NCBI RefSeq assembly: GCF_012999535.1
Contig: NZ_JABBWV010000005.1
Coordinates: forward strand, 186,001 to 250,000
Length of the DNA: 64,000 nucleotides
Origin: Microbispora sp. H11081
Lineage (GTDB): Bacteria > Actinomycetota > Actinomycetes > Streptosporangiales > Streptosporangiaceae
Direction of reading: 5' to 3'
Shown here: positions 52,278-61,149 of the stretch, piece by piece
How positions within the stretch are numbered: position 1 is the first letter of the stretch
How the letters are laid out: each line of letters begins with the position of its first letter
Program-made: the position numbers and the translations under genes
The notes under the pieces: model-generated
Seen by the model: only the letters and a program-made list of their open reading frames with translations
Told to the model about the DNA's origin: nothing
The model's database searches: none

Positions 52278-52537
52278 GTGAAGCCCCAATCCCCGTCAGG
52301 AACCCTGCCAGAAAAGCGCGCGAAAACGGCGTCTCCAGGTCGCATCGTAACTCAGCGGAAGGGCAGGAGCGGGTGCGCCACGAACAGCCCCCGCCGTCCG
52401 TTAAAGGGGTTGGCCCCACGGAAACCAGTGGGACAGGAATGCAAGAAAAGGGGCCATTGATGGTCAATACCCAGTTGTGATGTGCGTGGCGCGTTACCGT
52501 ACTCTGGATTTCCTGGCTACGTGATCGGAGGTGGACC

Positions 52538-53863
52538 GTGGCACAAGAGCTTGATCACGGTCAGACGAACGCGCCCCACGGGTCGCGCATTGACGCCTAC
52601 GTCGACAGGTACGCCGCCCGCGCCGCCGGGATGGTCGCCTCCGAGATCCGAGCTCTCTTCGCCGTCGCTTCGAGGCCCGAGGTGGTCTCGCTCGCCGGCG
52701 GCATGCCGTACGTCAACGCGCTTCCCCTCGACCTGGTCAGCGAACTCGTCGCCGACCTGGTCGCCACCCGCGGCTCCGTGGCCCTGCAGTACGGCTCCGG
52801 GCAGGGCGACCCCGCCCTGCGCGAGCAGATCTGCGACGTCATGCGCATGGAGGGCATCGAGGCGAACGCCGACGACGTCGTCGTCACCGTCGGCTCGCAG
52901 CAGGCGCTCGATCTGATCACCCGGATCTTCATCGACCCCGGCGACGTCGTGCTCGCCGAAGGGCCCTCGTACGTCGGAGCCCTCGGGACGTTCAGCGCCT
53001 ACCAGGCCAAGGTCGTGCACATCGCCATGGACGACCAGGGCCTCATCCCCGAGTCCCTCGCCCAGACCATCTACGCGCTCCACGCGGCCGGCAACCGGAT
53101 CAAGTTCCTCTACACGATCCCGACCTTCCAGAACCCCGCCGGTGTCACGCTGAACGAGGTACGCCGCCGCCAGGTGCTGGAGATCTGCCGCAGGGCCGGC
53201 GTGCTCGTGGTGGAGGACAACCCCTACGGCCTGCTCGGGTTCGACGGGGAGCCGATGCGGGCGCTGCGCGCCGACGACCCCGAGGGCGTCGTGTACCTCG
53301 GCTCGTTCTCCAAGACCCTCGCCCCCGGCTTCCGCGTCGGCTGGGCCCTCGCCCCGCACGCCGTACGCGACAAGCTGGTCCTGGCCATGGAGTCGGCGGT
53401 GCTTTCGCACTCGTCCTTCACCCAGCTCGCCGTGGGCCAGTATCTCGCCACCCAGCCGTGGCGCGAGCAGATCAAGTCGTTCCGCGAGCTGTACCGCGAG
53501 CGGCGTGACGCGCTCCTGAGCGCGCTCGACATGCTCATGCCGCCCGGTTGCACGTGGACCCGCCCCGCCGGCGGGTTCTTCGTCTGGATGACGCTGCCCG
53601 AAGGGCTCAACTCCAAGGCGATCCTCCCCCGTGCGGTCGCCGAGCGCGTCGCGTTCGTACCCGGCACCGGCTTCTACTCCGACGGCGGTGGCTCGCGGAA
53701 CATGCGCCTGTCGTTCTGCTATCCGGAGCCGGAACGCATCAAGGAAGGCGTGCGCCGCCTGGCGGGCGTGATCGAGCAGGAGCTCAGGCTTCGCGACACC
53801 TTCGGCACCGGCTCCACGCCGGGCCACGCCGGCGTCGACACCCCCAGCCCGGATCTGGCCTGA
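52538..53863 (+). CDS. PLP-dependent aminotransferase, class I/II (2-aminoadipate-like)
   Basis: This 441-residue fold-type I enzyme has GGMPYVNALPLDLVSEL, ALQYGSGQGDPALREQI, the PLP region TIPTFQNPAGVTL and VVEDNPYGLL, and the Schiff-base lysine in SFSKTLAPGFRVGW. The C-terminal half ends with PEPERIKEGVRRLAGVIEQEL. Length and order match 2-aminoadipate or branched-chain/aromatic aminotransferases that lack the MocR DNA-binding domain. The true substrate is not determinable. The start is GTG 52538. A strong terminator follows. Confidence 0.92.
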   Translation: MAQELDHGQTNAPHGSRIDAYVDRYAARAAGMVASEIRALFAVASRPEVVSLAGGMPYVNALPLDLVSELVADLVATRGSVALQYGSGQGDPALREQICDVMRMEGIEANADDVVVTVGSQQALDLITRIFIDPGDVVLAEGPSYVGALGTFSAYQAKVVHIAMDDQGLIPESLAQTIYALHAAGNRIKFLYTIPTFQNPAGVTLNEVRRRQVLEICRRAGVLVVEDNPYGLLGFDGEPMRALRADDPEGVVYLGSFSKTLAPGFRVGWALAPHAVRDKLVLAMESAVLSHSSFTQLAVGQYLATQPWREQIKSFRELYRERRDALLSALDMLMPPGCTWTRPAGGFFVWMTLPEGLNSKAILPRAVAERVAFVPGTGFYSDGGGSRNMRLSFCYPEPERIKEGVRRLAGVIEQELRLRDTFGTGSTPGHAGVDTPSPDLA

Positions 53864-53883
53864 CGCCGTTCCCCCGCGCGATG

Positions 53884-53919
53884 CCGGAGCCGCCCATGGG
53901 ACCTCATGGGCGGCTCCGG
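53884..53919 (+). terminator. Terminator of the aminotransferase gene
   Basis: A perfect 15-base-pair stem (53884-53898 and 53905-53919) with a 6-base loop lies 20 bases past the stop. The rest of the 321-base gap to ddl holds no convincing feature except the small coupled reading frame at 54087-54188. Confidence 0.85.
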
Positions 53920-54086
53920 TGCTCTTGACGGACATGCCGCGACGCCCCCGCCGGGGTGACTTGCCGTACCGCTTGGCTTGCCACACCGCGCCGCTTACGG
54001 GTATCGGGGGACACACCGGCTCGGGCGGGGCACTAGCCTGTTCAGGCTGGCCATACTGACTCCTCGAGGCGAGAAAGGCCCTCTTC

Positions 54087-54188
54087 GTGAGCGAGCGAAC
54101 GATGACCCAAGGATCGCCCCCCGTGCGTCCGTGTCGGGAGGCGCGGACCGGCGCCGCCGCCGTCCGCATGGGCGGTGATGCGCGATGA
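54087..54188 (+). CDS. Possible 33-residue leader peptide coupled to ddl
   Basis: A GTG-start frame of 33 codons ends TGA at 54186-54188, overlapping the ATG of ddl in ATGA. GAAAGG lies 9 bases before the GTG. The peptide is Arg-rich with no known motif. Tight overlap suggests translational coupling, but a chance frame is quite possible in GC-rich DNA. Confidence 0.3.
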   Translation: MSERTMTQGSPPVRPCREARTGAAAVRMGGDAR

Positions 54189-55135
54189 GCGATCTGGGCC
54201 ACGTGCTCGTCCTCGCGGGAGGGCTCTCCTACGAGCGTGAGGTCTCCATCCGGTCCGGACGCCGCGTCGCGGAGGTGCTGCGGGCGGTCGGCGTGGACGT
54301 CGAGACACGCGACGCCGACGCCACCCTCGTGCCCGCCGTGCTGGCGGACCCGCCGGACGCGGTGTTCGTCACCCTGCACGGCGGCGCCGGGGAGGACGGC
54401 GCCATCCGGTCGGTGCTGGAACTGCTCGACGTGCCGTACGTCGGGGCGACGCCGGACGCCTGCCGGATCTCCTTCGACAAGCCCACGGCGAAGGCCGTCG
54501 TCCGCTCCTGGGGGCTGAACACGCCCGACTCCGTCGCGCTGCCCAAGGAGACGTTCCACGACCTCGGCGCCACGGCCGTGCTCGCCCGCATCATCGACCG
54601 GCTCGGCCTGCCGCTGTTCGTCAAGCCCTCCCGTGGCGGCTCCGCGCTGGGCGCGTCCATTGTTCGCACGGCGGAGGAACTGCCCGCCGCGATGGTCGGC
54701 TGCTTCGCCTACGGCGACACCGCGCTCATCGAGCGGTACGTCCAGGGCGTGGAGGTCGCGGTCTCCGTGGTGGATCTCGGCGACGGACCGGTCGCCCTCA
54801 CTCCGGTGGAGATCGTGCCCGACCGGGGCGTGTACGACTACGCGGCCCGATACACGGCCGGCCAAACCGAGTTCTTCGCGCCTGCCCGGCTCTCCCCCGA
54901 GGTCGCCGAGGCCTGCGCCGGGATGGCGGTCGCCGCGCACGCCGCCCTCGGCCTGCGGGACCTCTCCCGCACCGACCTCATCGTCGACAGCTCCGGCAAG
55001 CCGTACTTCCTGGAAGTCAACGTGGCGCCCGGGATGACGGAGACCTCTCTGCTGCCGATGGCGGCGGAGGCGGCGGGCCGTGATCTCGGCACCCTGTGCA
55101 AGGGACTCCTGGAACTCGCGGCCACCCGGGGCTGA
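54185..55135 (+). CDS. ddl: D-alanine--D-alanine ligase family protein
   Basis: This 316-residue ATP-grasp enzyme should join two D-alanines for peptidoglycan. Motifs: VLAGGLSYEREVSIRSGRRV (N-terminal binding region), LHGGAGEDGAIRSVLELLDVPYVG, the ATP-grasp lysine and small loop LFVKPSRGGSALG, and YFLEVNVAPGMTETSLLP with metal-binding Glu and Asn. It is shorter than many Ddl proteins and is located near parB, so it may be a second copy beside a main ddl elsewhere. The start is ATG 54185. A terminator and parS follow. Confidence 0.85.
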   Translation: MSDLGHVLVLAGGLSYEREVSIRSGRRVAEVLRAVGVDVETRDADATLVPAVLADPPDAVFVTLHGGAGEDGAIRSVLELLDVPYVGATPDACRISFDKPTAKAVVRSWGLNTPDSVALPKETFHDLGATAVLARIIDRLGLPLFVKPSRGGSALGASIVRTAEELPAAMVGCFAYGDTALIERYVQGVEVAVSVVDLGDGPVALTPVEIVPDRGVYDYAARYTAGQTEFFAPARLSPEVAEACAGMAVAAHAALGLRDLSRTDLIVDSSGKPYFLEVNVAPGMTETSLLPMAAEAAGRDLGTLCKGLLELAATRG

Positions 55136-55145
55136 TCCCGCTGCT

Positions 55146-55159
55146 GTTTCACGTGAAAC
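55146..55159. other. parS centromere site 1
   Basis: GTTTCACGTGAAAC, a perfect match to the actinobacterial parS consensus, lies 10 bases past the ddl stop. ParB loads here and spreads; ParA then moves the origin region. Confidence 0.95.
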
Positions 55160-55160
55160 A

Positions 55161-55192
55161 CCCCTCCAGGCGCTCATCTCGGCCTGGAGGGG
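55161..55192 (+). terminator. Terminator of ddl, directly after parS
   Basis: An 11-base-pair stem (55161-55171 and 55182-55192) with a 10-base loop, followed by a short T-run (ATTTT from 55198). It begins one base after the symmetric parS word. Confidence 0.85.
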
Positions 55193-55654
55193 TGGCAATT
55201 TTGGGCTAGGCGGCCCATCACCCTAACGCCCGGCCGCTCGTGCGTAAGCCCTCGGACTCCACAGCGGGCAATAGCCGTCCATGAGCCGATCGGAACCACA
55301 GAACTCAGCACGACTGCGCATTGCGCCACGAGGCGCTGCATGCCTGGACACCCATCGGCAGCATGTTTCACGTGAAACCACTGACCCGTGGGCGGCGCCG
55401 AATGTCCTCGGTGCGTGGTCTCCGCGCCATGGGGAGCCTCCGCAGCCCTCGCGATGCCCGCGCCGTTCCTCACGGCCGACAGCACCGGTGGACGGCGCCC
55501 GCTGGTGCGCTGTGCACCGACATTCAGGGGGGTGGAGGGAGCGGAGCGGAAGGGAGCGCGGACCGCAGCGAAGGCCCAGCGGAGCGGGCTTCGCGAGGAC
55601 CGGAGTTTCCTTCCGGCGCAGCGACCGACCCGGTCGACGCTCGTGGACACCCCA
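55193..55654. other. Noncoding region between ddl and parB
   Basis: This stretch of about 460 bases carries parS site 2 and no gene I can support. Open frames crossing it have shadow-like composition. It ends in a purine-rich segment with GAGCGG repeats (about 55540-55590) just before the parB stop. A 13-base word from it (GGAGCGGGCTTCG, 55581-55593) recurs at 56807-56819 next to the parA stop. Confidence 0.7.
55365..55378. other. parS centromere site 2
   Basis: A second perfect GTTTCACGTGAAAC in the ddl-parB gap, about 220 bases from site 1. Two sites this close should nucleate one ParB cluster beside oriC. Confidence 0.95.
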
Positions 55655-56641
55655 CTAGTCGGCCGTGATACCCCTGCTGCGCATCGCGTTGGCGGCCTCC
55701 GGTGCCATCGAGTCGATGATCCGCTCAAGGTCGTCGATCGTGGAGAACTCGACGACGATGCGGCCCTTCCGGCTGCCGAGGTCGACCTTCACCTTGGTCT
55801 CGAAGTGGTCGGAGAGACGGTCCGCCAGGTCGCGCAGCGCCGGAGCGGTCGGCTTCTTGGCCCGGGGCTTACGCGGAGCGGGCCCCGCAGTCGCCTCTCC
55901 CAGCGCCACGATCTCCTCGACGGTCCGCACGGAGAGCCCTTCGGCCACGATCCGGCCGGCCAGCCGTTCCTGCGCGGCGGGATCGTTCAGCGTGAGCAGC
56001 GCCCGCGCGTGCCCGGCGCTGATGATGCCGGCGGCCAGCCGGCGCTGCACCTCGGGAGGGAGGTTCAGCAGCCGCAGGGTGTTGCTGATGTGCGAGCGAG
56101 ACCGCCCGACCTTCCTGGCGAGCACCTCGTGGGTGGCCCCGAAGTCATCCAGGAGCTGCTGGTAGGCCGCGGCCTCCTCCAGCGCGTTCAACTGCTCCCG
56201 CTGGAGGTTCTCGATGAGCGCCTCACGGAGCATCTCGTCGTCCTGGGTGCTCCGGACGATCGCGGGGATGCGGTCCAGCCCCGCGATCTGCGAGGCGCGC
56301 CACCTCCGCTCCCCCATGATCAGCTCGAAGCGACCGCCCTCCACCGCGCGGACGACGATCGGCTGCAGCAGGCCGACCTCCTTGATGGAGGCCGCGAGCT
56401 CGTCGAGGCGGTCCTCGTCGAAGACCTCACGCGGCTGCCGCGGGTTCGGGGAGACGGAGTCGACCTCGATCTCCTGGAAGTAGGCGCCTTCCACGGGGCG
56501 CAGGCCCGCGATGTCCGTCCCCAGCGTGGCAGACGGTGGACCGAGAGGCGAAGCGCTCGCCATGGACGCAGGATCGACGATCGGTGCTGTGGGGATCAGA
56601 GCCCCAAGACCCTTGCCCAGTCCCCGACGCTGCTGGCTCAA
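55655..56641 (-). CDS. parB: Chromosome-partitioning protein ParB
   Basis: This 328-residue CTP-dependent clamp has an N-terminal ParA-binding segment (RRGLGKGLGALIP), a CTPase domain with SVSPNPRQPREVFDEDRLDELAASIKEVGLLQPIVVR and GERRWRASQIAG, a helix-turn-helix (LARKVGRSRSHISNTLRLLNLP) that reads parS, and a C-terminal dimer domain. The start is TTG 56641, 5 bases past GGGAG. The operon order is parA then parB, 178 bases apart. Three parS sites lie within 2.6 kb. Confidence 0.96.
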   Translation of the reverse strand: MSQQRRGLGKGLGALIPTAPIVDPASMASASPLGPPSATLGTDIAGLRPVEGAYFQEIEVDSVSPNPRQPREVFDEDRLDELAASIKEVGLLQPIVVRAVEGGRFELIMGERRWRASQIAGLDRIPAIVRSTQDDEMLREALIENLQREQLNALEEAAAYQQLLDDFGATHEVLARKVGRSRSHISNTLRLLNLPPEVQRRLAAGIISAGHARALLTLNDPAAQERLAGRIVAEGLSVRTVEEIVALGEATAGPAPRKPRAKKPTAPALRDLADRLSDHFETKVKVDLGSRKGRIVVEFSTIDDLERIIDSMAPEAANAMRSRGITAD

Positions 56642-56819
56642 CGTTGCTCCCTCATACCCGCACAGAAGGCGGTGCCCAGCGACTCGGGGTCACTGGGCAC
56701 CGGCACGCACACACCAGGAGAGAGTACCGCTGTGACGGCGCCTCCATGAGTCCACACGCGTCGACCTGTGCACAAAACCGTTCCCCGTGCGCCGCCGGGG
56801 TGGAGCGGAGCGGGCTTCG

Positions 56820-57758
56820 TCAGGCGCCGGCGAGGGCCGCCGCACGATAGGCGATCTCGCGGGCCGCGCCCATGTACGCCAGCGCCCCGCTCGATCCGGG
56901 GTCGTACGTCATGACCGACTGGCCATAGCTGGGCGCCTCGGAGACCCGGACGCTCCTGGGGATGACGGAGTCGAGCACCGTGTCGCCGAAGTGCGACCGC
57001 ACCTCCTCGGCCACCTGGGAGGCGAGGCGGGTCCGGCCGTCGTACATGGTGAGCAGGATGGTCGAGACCGACAGCGTCTGGTTGAGGTGTGCGCGCACCA
57101 ACTCGACGTTCTGCATGAGCTGGGTGAGCCCCTCCAGCGCGTAATACTCGCACTGGATGGGGATCAGCACTTCCTGGGCCGTCGCCATGGCGTTCACGGT
57201 CAGCAGGCCCAGGGACGGCGGACAGTCGATGAGGATGTAGTCGAACTCCATCGCGTCGAACGAGGCCAGCGCCCGGCGCAGCCGGGTCTCCCGCCCGACC
57301 ATGGGAACCAGCTCGATCTCCGCACCCGCGAGGTCGAGGGTGGCGGGAGCGCAGTACAGGTTCGGCATGTCGGGGACCGGCTTCACGATCTGCGACAGCG
57401 GCATGTCGTCCACGAGGACCTGGTAGACCGACGGCATGCCCGACCGGTGCTCCGTCGCCAGCGCGGTAGACGCGTTCCCCTGCGGGTCGAGGTCGACCAC
57501 GAGGACACGCTGATCGTGCATGGACAGCGCGGCCGCCAGGTTGACGGCTGTGGTGGTCTTGCCCACGCCGCCCTTCTGGTTGGCGACCGTCATCACGCGG
57601 CACCGGGAAGGCCGGGGCCAGGCACCCTCGTCGCGCGTCGAGTAACCAACGGAAGGCGCAGCCGCCTGCGGGGATGCGGCTGTTTCACGTGAAACCACAG
57701 AACTCAGTGCCTCTCGTACCAGCGGCGAATCGCCAGGGTTAAGGGGGGTCTGGGACAC
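56820..57758 (-). CDS. parA: Chromosome-partitioning ATPase ParA
   Basis: This 312-residue ATPase has the deviant Walker A ANQKGGVGKTTTAVNLAAAL, Walker B YILIDCPPSLGLL and DLDPQGNAST. It binds DNA nonspecifically and moves ParB-parS complexes. I chose GTG 57758 (MSQTPLNPGD) after AAGGA. An N-terminal extension of about 55 residues precedes the ATPase and encodes a parS site (Val-Ser-Arg-Glu-Thr). Confidence 0.95.
   Translation of the reverse strand: MSQTPLNPGDSPLVREALSSVVSRETAASPQAAAPSVGYSTRDEGAWPRPSRCRVMTVANQKGGVGKTTTAVNLAAALSMHDQRVLVVDLDPQGNASTALATEHRSGMPSVYQVLVDDMPLSQIVKPVPDMPNLYCAPATLDLAGAEIELVPMVGRETRLRRALASFDAMEFDYILIDCPPSLGLLTVNAMATAQEVLIPIQCEYYALEGLTQLMQNVELVRAHLNQTLSVSTILLTMYDGRTRLASQVAEEVRSHFGDTVLDSVIPRSVRVSEAPSYGQSVMTYDPGSSGALAYMGAAREIAYRAAALAGA
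57682..57695. other. parS centromere site 3, inside parA
   Basis: A perfect GTTTCACGTGAAAC within codons for VSRET in the N-terminal extension of ParA. Coding parS sites here are known from other actinobacteria. The local sequence is therefore constrained for both protein and DNA function. Confidence 0.95.
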
Positions 57759-57912
57759 GGTCGTCGTCCTTTCGACCGGCGAAGCAGAGGGACGAGGCCA
57801 GCCCACCCCGGAGGACCGGCCTGCTGTCGCGATCTCCCAGCGTAGGGGGAGCCGGGTCTCCGGCCAACCCAGGCCCGCTGTCATACCGCCCGATCCGGCG
57901 TCCGCCACCGGT

Positions 57913-58593
57913 TCACCTCTTTCGTTGCCTCCGCGTGTCCGTCCGCGGTGACCGTCCGGCGACGACGCGAACGAGGGTCGCGGGCGGCTCGACCCTACCC
58001 CGCCCCACCGTGACCAGCTCGACGTCCCGCACCCCGAAGGTCTTGAGTTGCGGGCGGGCGGCGTCCAGCTCCTCCTGCGCGCGCTCGCCCTTCATCGCGA
58101 GCAGCTCTCCGCCCTCACGCAGCAGCGGCATCGACCACGCCAGCAGCCGGTCGAGCGGGGCGACGGCGCGGGCCGTCGCCACGTCGAAGACGCGCTTACG
58201 GGCCAGCTCCTCCGCCCGCCCGCGCAGCACCTCCACGTTGTCGAGCTTGAGCGCCTCCACGCACTCGGACAGGAACACCGTGCGACGCAGAAGCGGCTCC
58301 AGCAGGGTGACGGTCACGTCGGGGCGGACGATCGCGAGCACAAGGCCGGGCAGGCCCGCGCCCGAGCCGATGTCGACGAGGGTCGAGTCCGGTGGGACCG
58401 CCTCCTCGACGACCGCGCAGTTCAGCAGATGCCGGTCCCAGATGCGGGACACCTCACGCGGCCCAAGGAGTCCTCGCACCACACCCGGCCCCGCGAGCAA
58501 CTCGGCGAACACCCGGGCCCGCTCCAACGCCTCGCCGGTGAAGATTTCGCGCGCCACCGGGGGCGCCTCGGGCAGCTCGTTGCTCTCCGTCAT
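57913..58593 (-). CDS. rsmG: 16S rRNA (guanine-527-N7) methyltransferase RsmG
   Basis: This 226-residue SAM-dependent methyltransferase modifies G527 in the 530 loop of 16S rRNA; loss gives low-level streptomycin resistance. It has SRIWDRHLLNCAVVEEAVP, SAM motif LVDIGSGAGLPGLVLAI, LLEPLLRRTVFL and ATARAVAPLDRLL. ATG 58593 or GTG 58596 may be the start. It heads the rsmG-parA-parB group; the jag terminator is 140 bases upstream. Confidence 0.95.
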   Translation of the reverse strand: MTESNELPEAPPVAREIFTGEALERARVFAELLAGPGVVRGLLGPREVSRIWDRHLLNCAVVEEAVPPDSTLVDIGSGAGLPGLVLAIVRPDVTVTLLEPLLRRTVFLSECVEALKLDNVEVLRGRAEELARKRVFDVATARAVAPLDRLLAWSMPLLREGGELLAMKGERAQEELDAARPQLKTFGVRDVELVTVGRGRVEPPATLVRVVAGRSPRTDTRRQRKR

Positions 58594-58732
58594 CACTCAC
58601 TCATCCATGAACGCTCTGGGCCAAGGGTAACCGTCCTCACCCCCTCGGCGACGGCCAGCCGTACATCCGGCGTCCGCGGGCCGCGCGGATCCGGCGAAAA
58701 GGGATGGGAACTGGGGCACGTACAGGACGGAA

Positions 58733-58766
58733 AAGCCGCCGGTCCCGGATGTGGGACCGGCGGCTT
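58733..58766 (-). terminator. Terminator of the rpmH-to-jag operon
   Basis: A perfect 14-base-pair stem (58733-58746 and 58753-58766) with a 6-base loop, followed on the minus strand by TTTT. It lies 26 bases past the jag stop. Confidence 0.9.
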
Positions 58767-58791
58767 CCTCGCGTCGGAACTGTGCAGGCGG

Positions 58792-59286
58792 TCAGGCCGG
58801 CAGGACCACCACGAAGCGGCGGGGCTCCTCGCCCTCGGACTCGCTGCGCAGGCCGGCCGCGGCCACCGCGTCGTGCACGATCTTGCGCTCGAAGGGCGTC
58901 ATCGGCTTGAGCGCCTTCGGCTCGCCGGTGCGCTTGACGTCGTCGGCCGCCGAGGCGCCCACCTTGGTGAGCTCCGCGCGGCGCCGTTCCCGATAGCCGC
59001 CGACGTCGAGCATGAGCCGCGAACGCTCCCCCGTCTGGCGGTGCACGGCCAGGCGCGTCAGCTCCTGCAGCGCCTCCAGCACCTCTCCCCCGGGGCCGAC
59101 GAGCTCGTCGCCCTTGATGCCCACGATCGAGACCACCGCGCGGTCTCCTTCGACGTCCATGTCGATATCGCCGTCGAGGTCGGCGATGTCGAGCAGGCCC
59201 TCAAGGTAGTCCGCAGCGATCTCGCCCTCCTGTTCGAGGGCTTCGATGTCGGGAGCAGGCTTGAGGGTCTCCTCAGCTTCGGTCAC
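58792..59286 (-). CDS. jag: Jag/KhpB single-strand nucleic-acid-binding protein
   Basis: This 164-residue RNA-binding protein has an acidic N-terminus (TEAEETLKPAPDIEALEQEGE), a KH domain (VSIVGIKGDELVGPGGEVLEALQELTRLAV) and an R3H domain (MTPFERKIVHDAVAAAGLRSESEGEEPRRFVVVLP). It acts in RNA metabolism linked to cell elongation in Gram-positives. The start is GTG 59286. It is coupled to yidC, 18 bases downstream of it. Confidence 0.94.
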   Translation of the reverse strand: MTEAEETLKPAPDIEALEQEGEIAADYLEGLLDIADLDGDIDMDVEGDRAVVSIVGIKGDELVGPGGEVLEALQELTRLAVHRQTGERSRLMLDVGGYRERRRAELTKVGASAADDVKRTGEPKALKPMTPFERKIVHDAVAAAGLRSESEGEEPRRFVVVLPA

Positions 59287-59304
59287 GTCCGGACTCTCCT
59301 TCTC

Positions 59305-60255
59305 CTACGACTTCTTGCTGCCGCTGCGCTTGCTGCGAGGCTGGCGCGTGGGCTGCTGACGGACGATCTTGGGGGCGGGTGCCGCCTCGGGCTGCTCCGG
59401 CGCCTTGGGCTTCCCTACCAGCCTGGTGAAGATGCCGTTCGTCGGCTGGGGAGTGGTGATGTTGCCCTTCTCGTCCACGACCGGCATGGGGTGGCGGCTG
59501 TAGAACCAGTGCTGCTGACCGAGGGTCCACAGGTTGGTGGTCACCCAGTAGAGGATCAGGCCGAGCTGGAAGTTCAGGCTGAAGACGGCGAACAGCGGCG
59601 AGATGTACATGAGGATCTTCTGCTGCTGCGCCATGGGGTTGTCCGGCATCTGCGCCATCGAGCGCGTCACGCTCTGCCGGACGGTGAGGAACGTGGTGAG
59701 CGAACTGACCGCCACGAAGAGCGCGAGCACGATCTTCGTGATCACCGGGTCGGCCCCGAACTTCTCGATGTCCGCGGCGCTCGTGAAGAAGGTGGCCGGC
59801 AGCGGGGCTCCGAAGACGTGCGCCTCACGGGCGCTCTCCACGAGCTCCTTCGTCATCCCGAACACGGCCCGGTCCTCGGCGATGGCCCGCAGCACGGTGA
59901 ACATCGAAATGAAGATCGGGAACTGCGCGACGATCGGGAGGCAGCCCCCGAGCGGGTTGGCGCCGGCCTCCTGGTACAGCCGCATGACCTCCTGGTTCAT
60001 GCGCTGCTTGTCGTTCTTGTACTTCTTGCGCAGGTCCTGGACCTTGGGTGCGAGCTCCTGCATCTTGCGCGACGAGCGCATCTGCTTCATGAAGAGCGGG
60101 AAGATCAACAGACGCATCAGCACGGTCAGCGTGATGATGGTCAGCGCCCAGTTGAGACCGCTGCTGGCGGGGATGAATGTGCTGTAACCGGAGTGGATGT
60201 GGGTGATTACCCAGGCCACCGCCGTATACAGCCAGTTCAGGAATGGCAGCTCCAC
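59305..60255 (-). CDS. yidC: Membrane protein insertase YidC
   Basis: This 316-residue Gram-positive-type YidC/Oxa1 protein has five hydrophobic segments, no large periplasmic domain, RLLIFPLFMKQMRSSRKMQELAPKVQDLRKKYKNDKQRMNQEVMRLYQ (cytoplasmic coiled hairpin), and the arginine-containing groove helix. The C-terminal tail is Lys/Arg-rich, suited to ribosome binding. The start is GTG 60255, 4 bases after yidD. It inserts membrane proteins, alone or with Sec. Confidence 0.96.
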   Translation of the reverse strand: MELPFLNWLYTAVAWVITHIHSGYSTFIPASSGLNWALTIITLTVLMRLLIFPLFMKQMRSSRKMQELAPKVQDLRKKYKNDKQRMNQEVMRLYQEAGANPLGGCLPIVAQFPIFISMFTVLRAIAEDRAVFGMTKELVESAREAHVFGAPLPATFFTSAADIEKFGADPVITKIVLALFVAVSSLTTFLTVRQSVTRSMAQMPDNPMAQQQKILMYISPLFAVFSLNFQLGLILYWVTTNLWTLGQQHWFYSRHPMPVVDEKGNITTPQPTNGIFTRLVGKPKAPEQPEAAPAPKIVRQQPTRQPRSKRSGSKKS

Positions 60256-60259
60256 CGAG

Positions 60260-60574
60260 CTAGCTCCCTTGCGTTTCGTCGTGAGACCGGACTCGGCGTG
60301 GGGGCACCGGGTCGAAACCTCCAGGATGGAACGGGTGGCAGCGCCCGATGCGGCGGATGGTCAGCCAGACCCCGCGGGCCGCTCCGTGGACGGCGACGGC
60401 TTCCGCTCCGTAGGCGCTGCAGGACGGTTCGAACCGGCACCTCGGCCCCAGGATCGGGCTGATGAAGGCGCGGTAGAACTTTATGAGCGCGAGCAGCACG
60501 CGAGCGACCGGCCCGGTCGCGGGCCGGTCGGCCTCCCCGGGCAGCACTGCCGGGGTCGGTTGCTGCGCTGTCAT
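60260..60574 (-). CDS. yidD: Membrane protein insertion efficiency factor YidD
   Basis: This 104-residue protein reads [32 protein letters not shown], followed by [17 protein letters not shown], the YidD signature with its three conserved cysteines. It assists YidC. The start ATG 60574 overlaps the rnpA stop by four bases. The N-terminal extension is proline-rich. Confidence 0.95.
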   Translation of the reverse strand: MTAQQPTPAVLPGEADRPATGPVARVLLALIKFYRAFISPILGPRCRFEPSCSAYGAEAVAVHGAARGVWLTIRRIGRCHPFHPGGFDPVPPRRVRSHDETQGS

Positions 60575-60948
60575 GACCGTCCATCCGTCGGGGTCCGAGA
60601 GTCGGACCCGCGCCGCCGGAGTAAACGACTCAGCGCGACGTCGAGTTCGGCGGCCAGGTGCTCGCTGCGCGCGGACGCAGCCGGTGGATTGGCGCGTACC
60701 ACCAGAAGGCTACCTCTCGGCAGCATCGGCAGGCGGTTCCGCACGAGGTGTCTCAACCTGCGTCTGACCTGGTTCCGCACCACGGCGCCACCGACCGCCT
60801 TGCTCACGACGAAGCCGACCAGCGGTGGCTCGTCGGCGTCGCGCAGGTTCAGATGTGCGACCAGCATGGGACGCCCGGCGCGCCGCCCACGGCGAATCGC
60901 GTCGGCGAACTCGTCACCCCGCCGCATGCGGGACGCGGACGGCAGCAC
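60571..60948 (-). CDS. rnpA: Ribonuclease P protein component
   Basis: This 125-residue protein subunit of RNase P has the RNR motif in [21 protein letters not shown]. It is basic throughout. It binds the catalytic RNA and the tRNA leader. The start is GTG 60948. It lies 63 bases after rpmH and overlaps yidD by four bases. The C-terminus is slightly extended and Arg-rich. Confidence 0.95.
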   Translation of the reverse strand: MLPSASRMRRGDEFADAIRRGRRAGRPMLVAHLNLRDADEPPLVGFVVSKAVGGAVVRNQVRRRLRHLVRNRLPMLPRGSLLVVRANPPAASARSEHLAAELDVALSRLLRRRGSDSRTPTDGRS

Positions 60949-61011
60949 CGGGTTTCCTCGATCGACATCTGGCCGCCCGCTCCGCTGGCACGGGCGGACG
61001 GCGTCTGGTTG

Positions 61012-61149
61012 TCAGACCGTCAGCTCGGCGCGGCCCTTGCGGCGGCGCGCGGCCAGGATGGCGCGGCCGGCCCGGGTGCGCATGCGCAGCCGGAAGCCGT
61101 GGGTCTTCGCGCGGCGACGGTTGTTCGGCTGGTAAGTACGCTTGCTCAC
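61012..61149 (-). CDS. rpmH: 50S ribosomal protein L34
   Basis: This 45-residue protein reads [19 protein letters not shown] then [20 protein letters not shown] and ends ELTV. The start is GTG 61149. Very basic, typical L34. It is the first gene of the rpmH-rnpA-yidD-yidC-jag operon, divergent from dnaA. Confidence 0.98.
   Translation of the reverse strand: MSKRTYQPNNRRRAKTHGFRLRMRTRAGRAILAARRRKGRAELTV

Noticed and set aside
54838-55161. A small protein beginning MFHVKQ
   Set aside because: The start is simply parS read as codons, and the rest is antisense to ddl.
55174-55728. A gene on the minus strand between ddl and parB
   Set aside because: The frame covers two parS sites and a terminator and has no recognisable domain or ribosome-binding site; noncoding centromere DNA fits better.
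55581-56819. A 13-base word (GGAGCGGGCTTCG) repeated on both sides of parB
   Set aside because: Too short and GC-rich to exceed chance in this genome; no symmetry or known motif.
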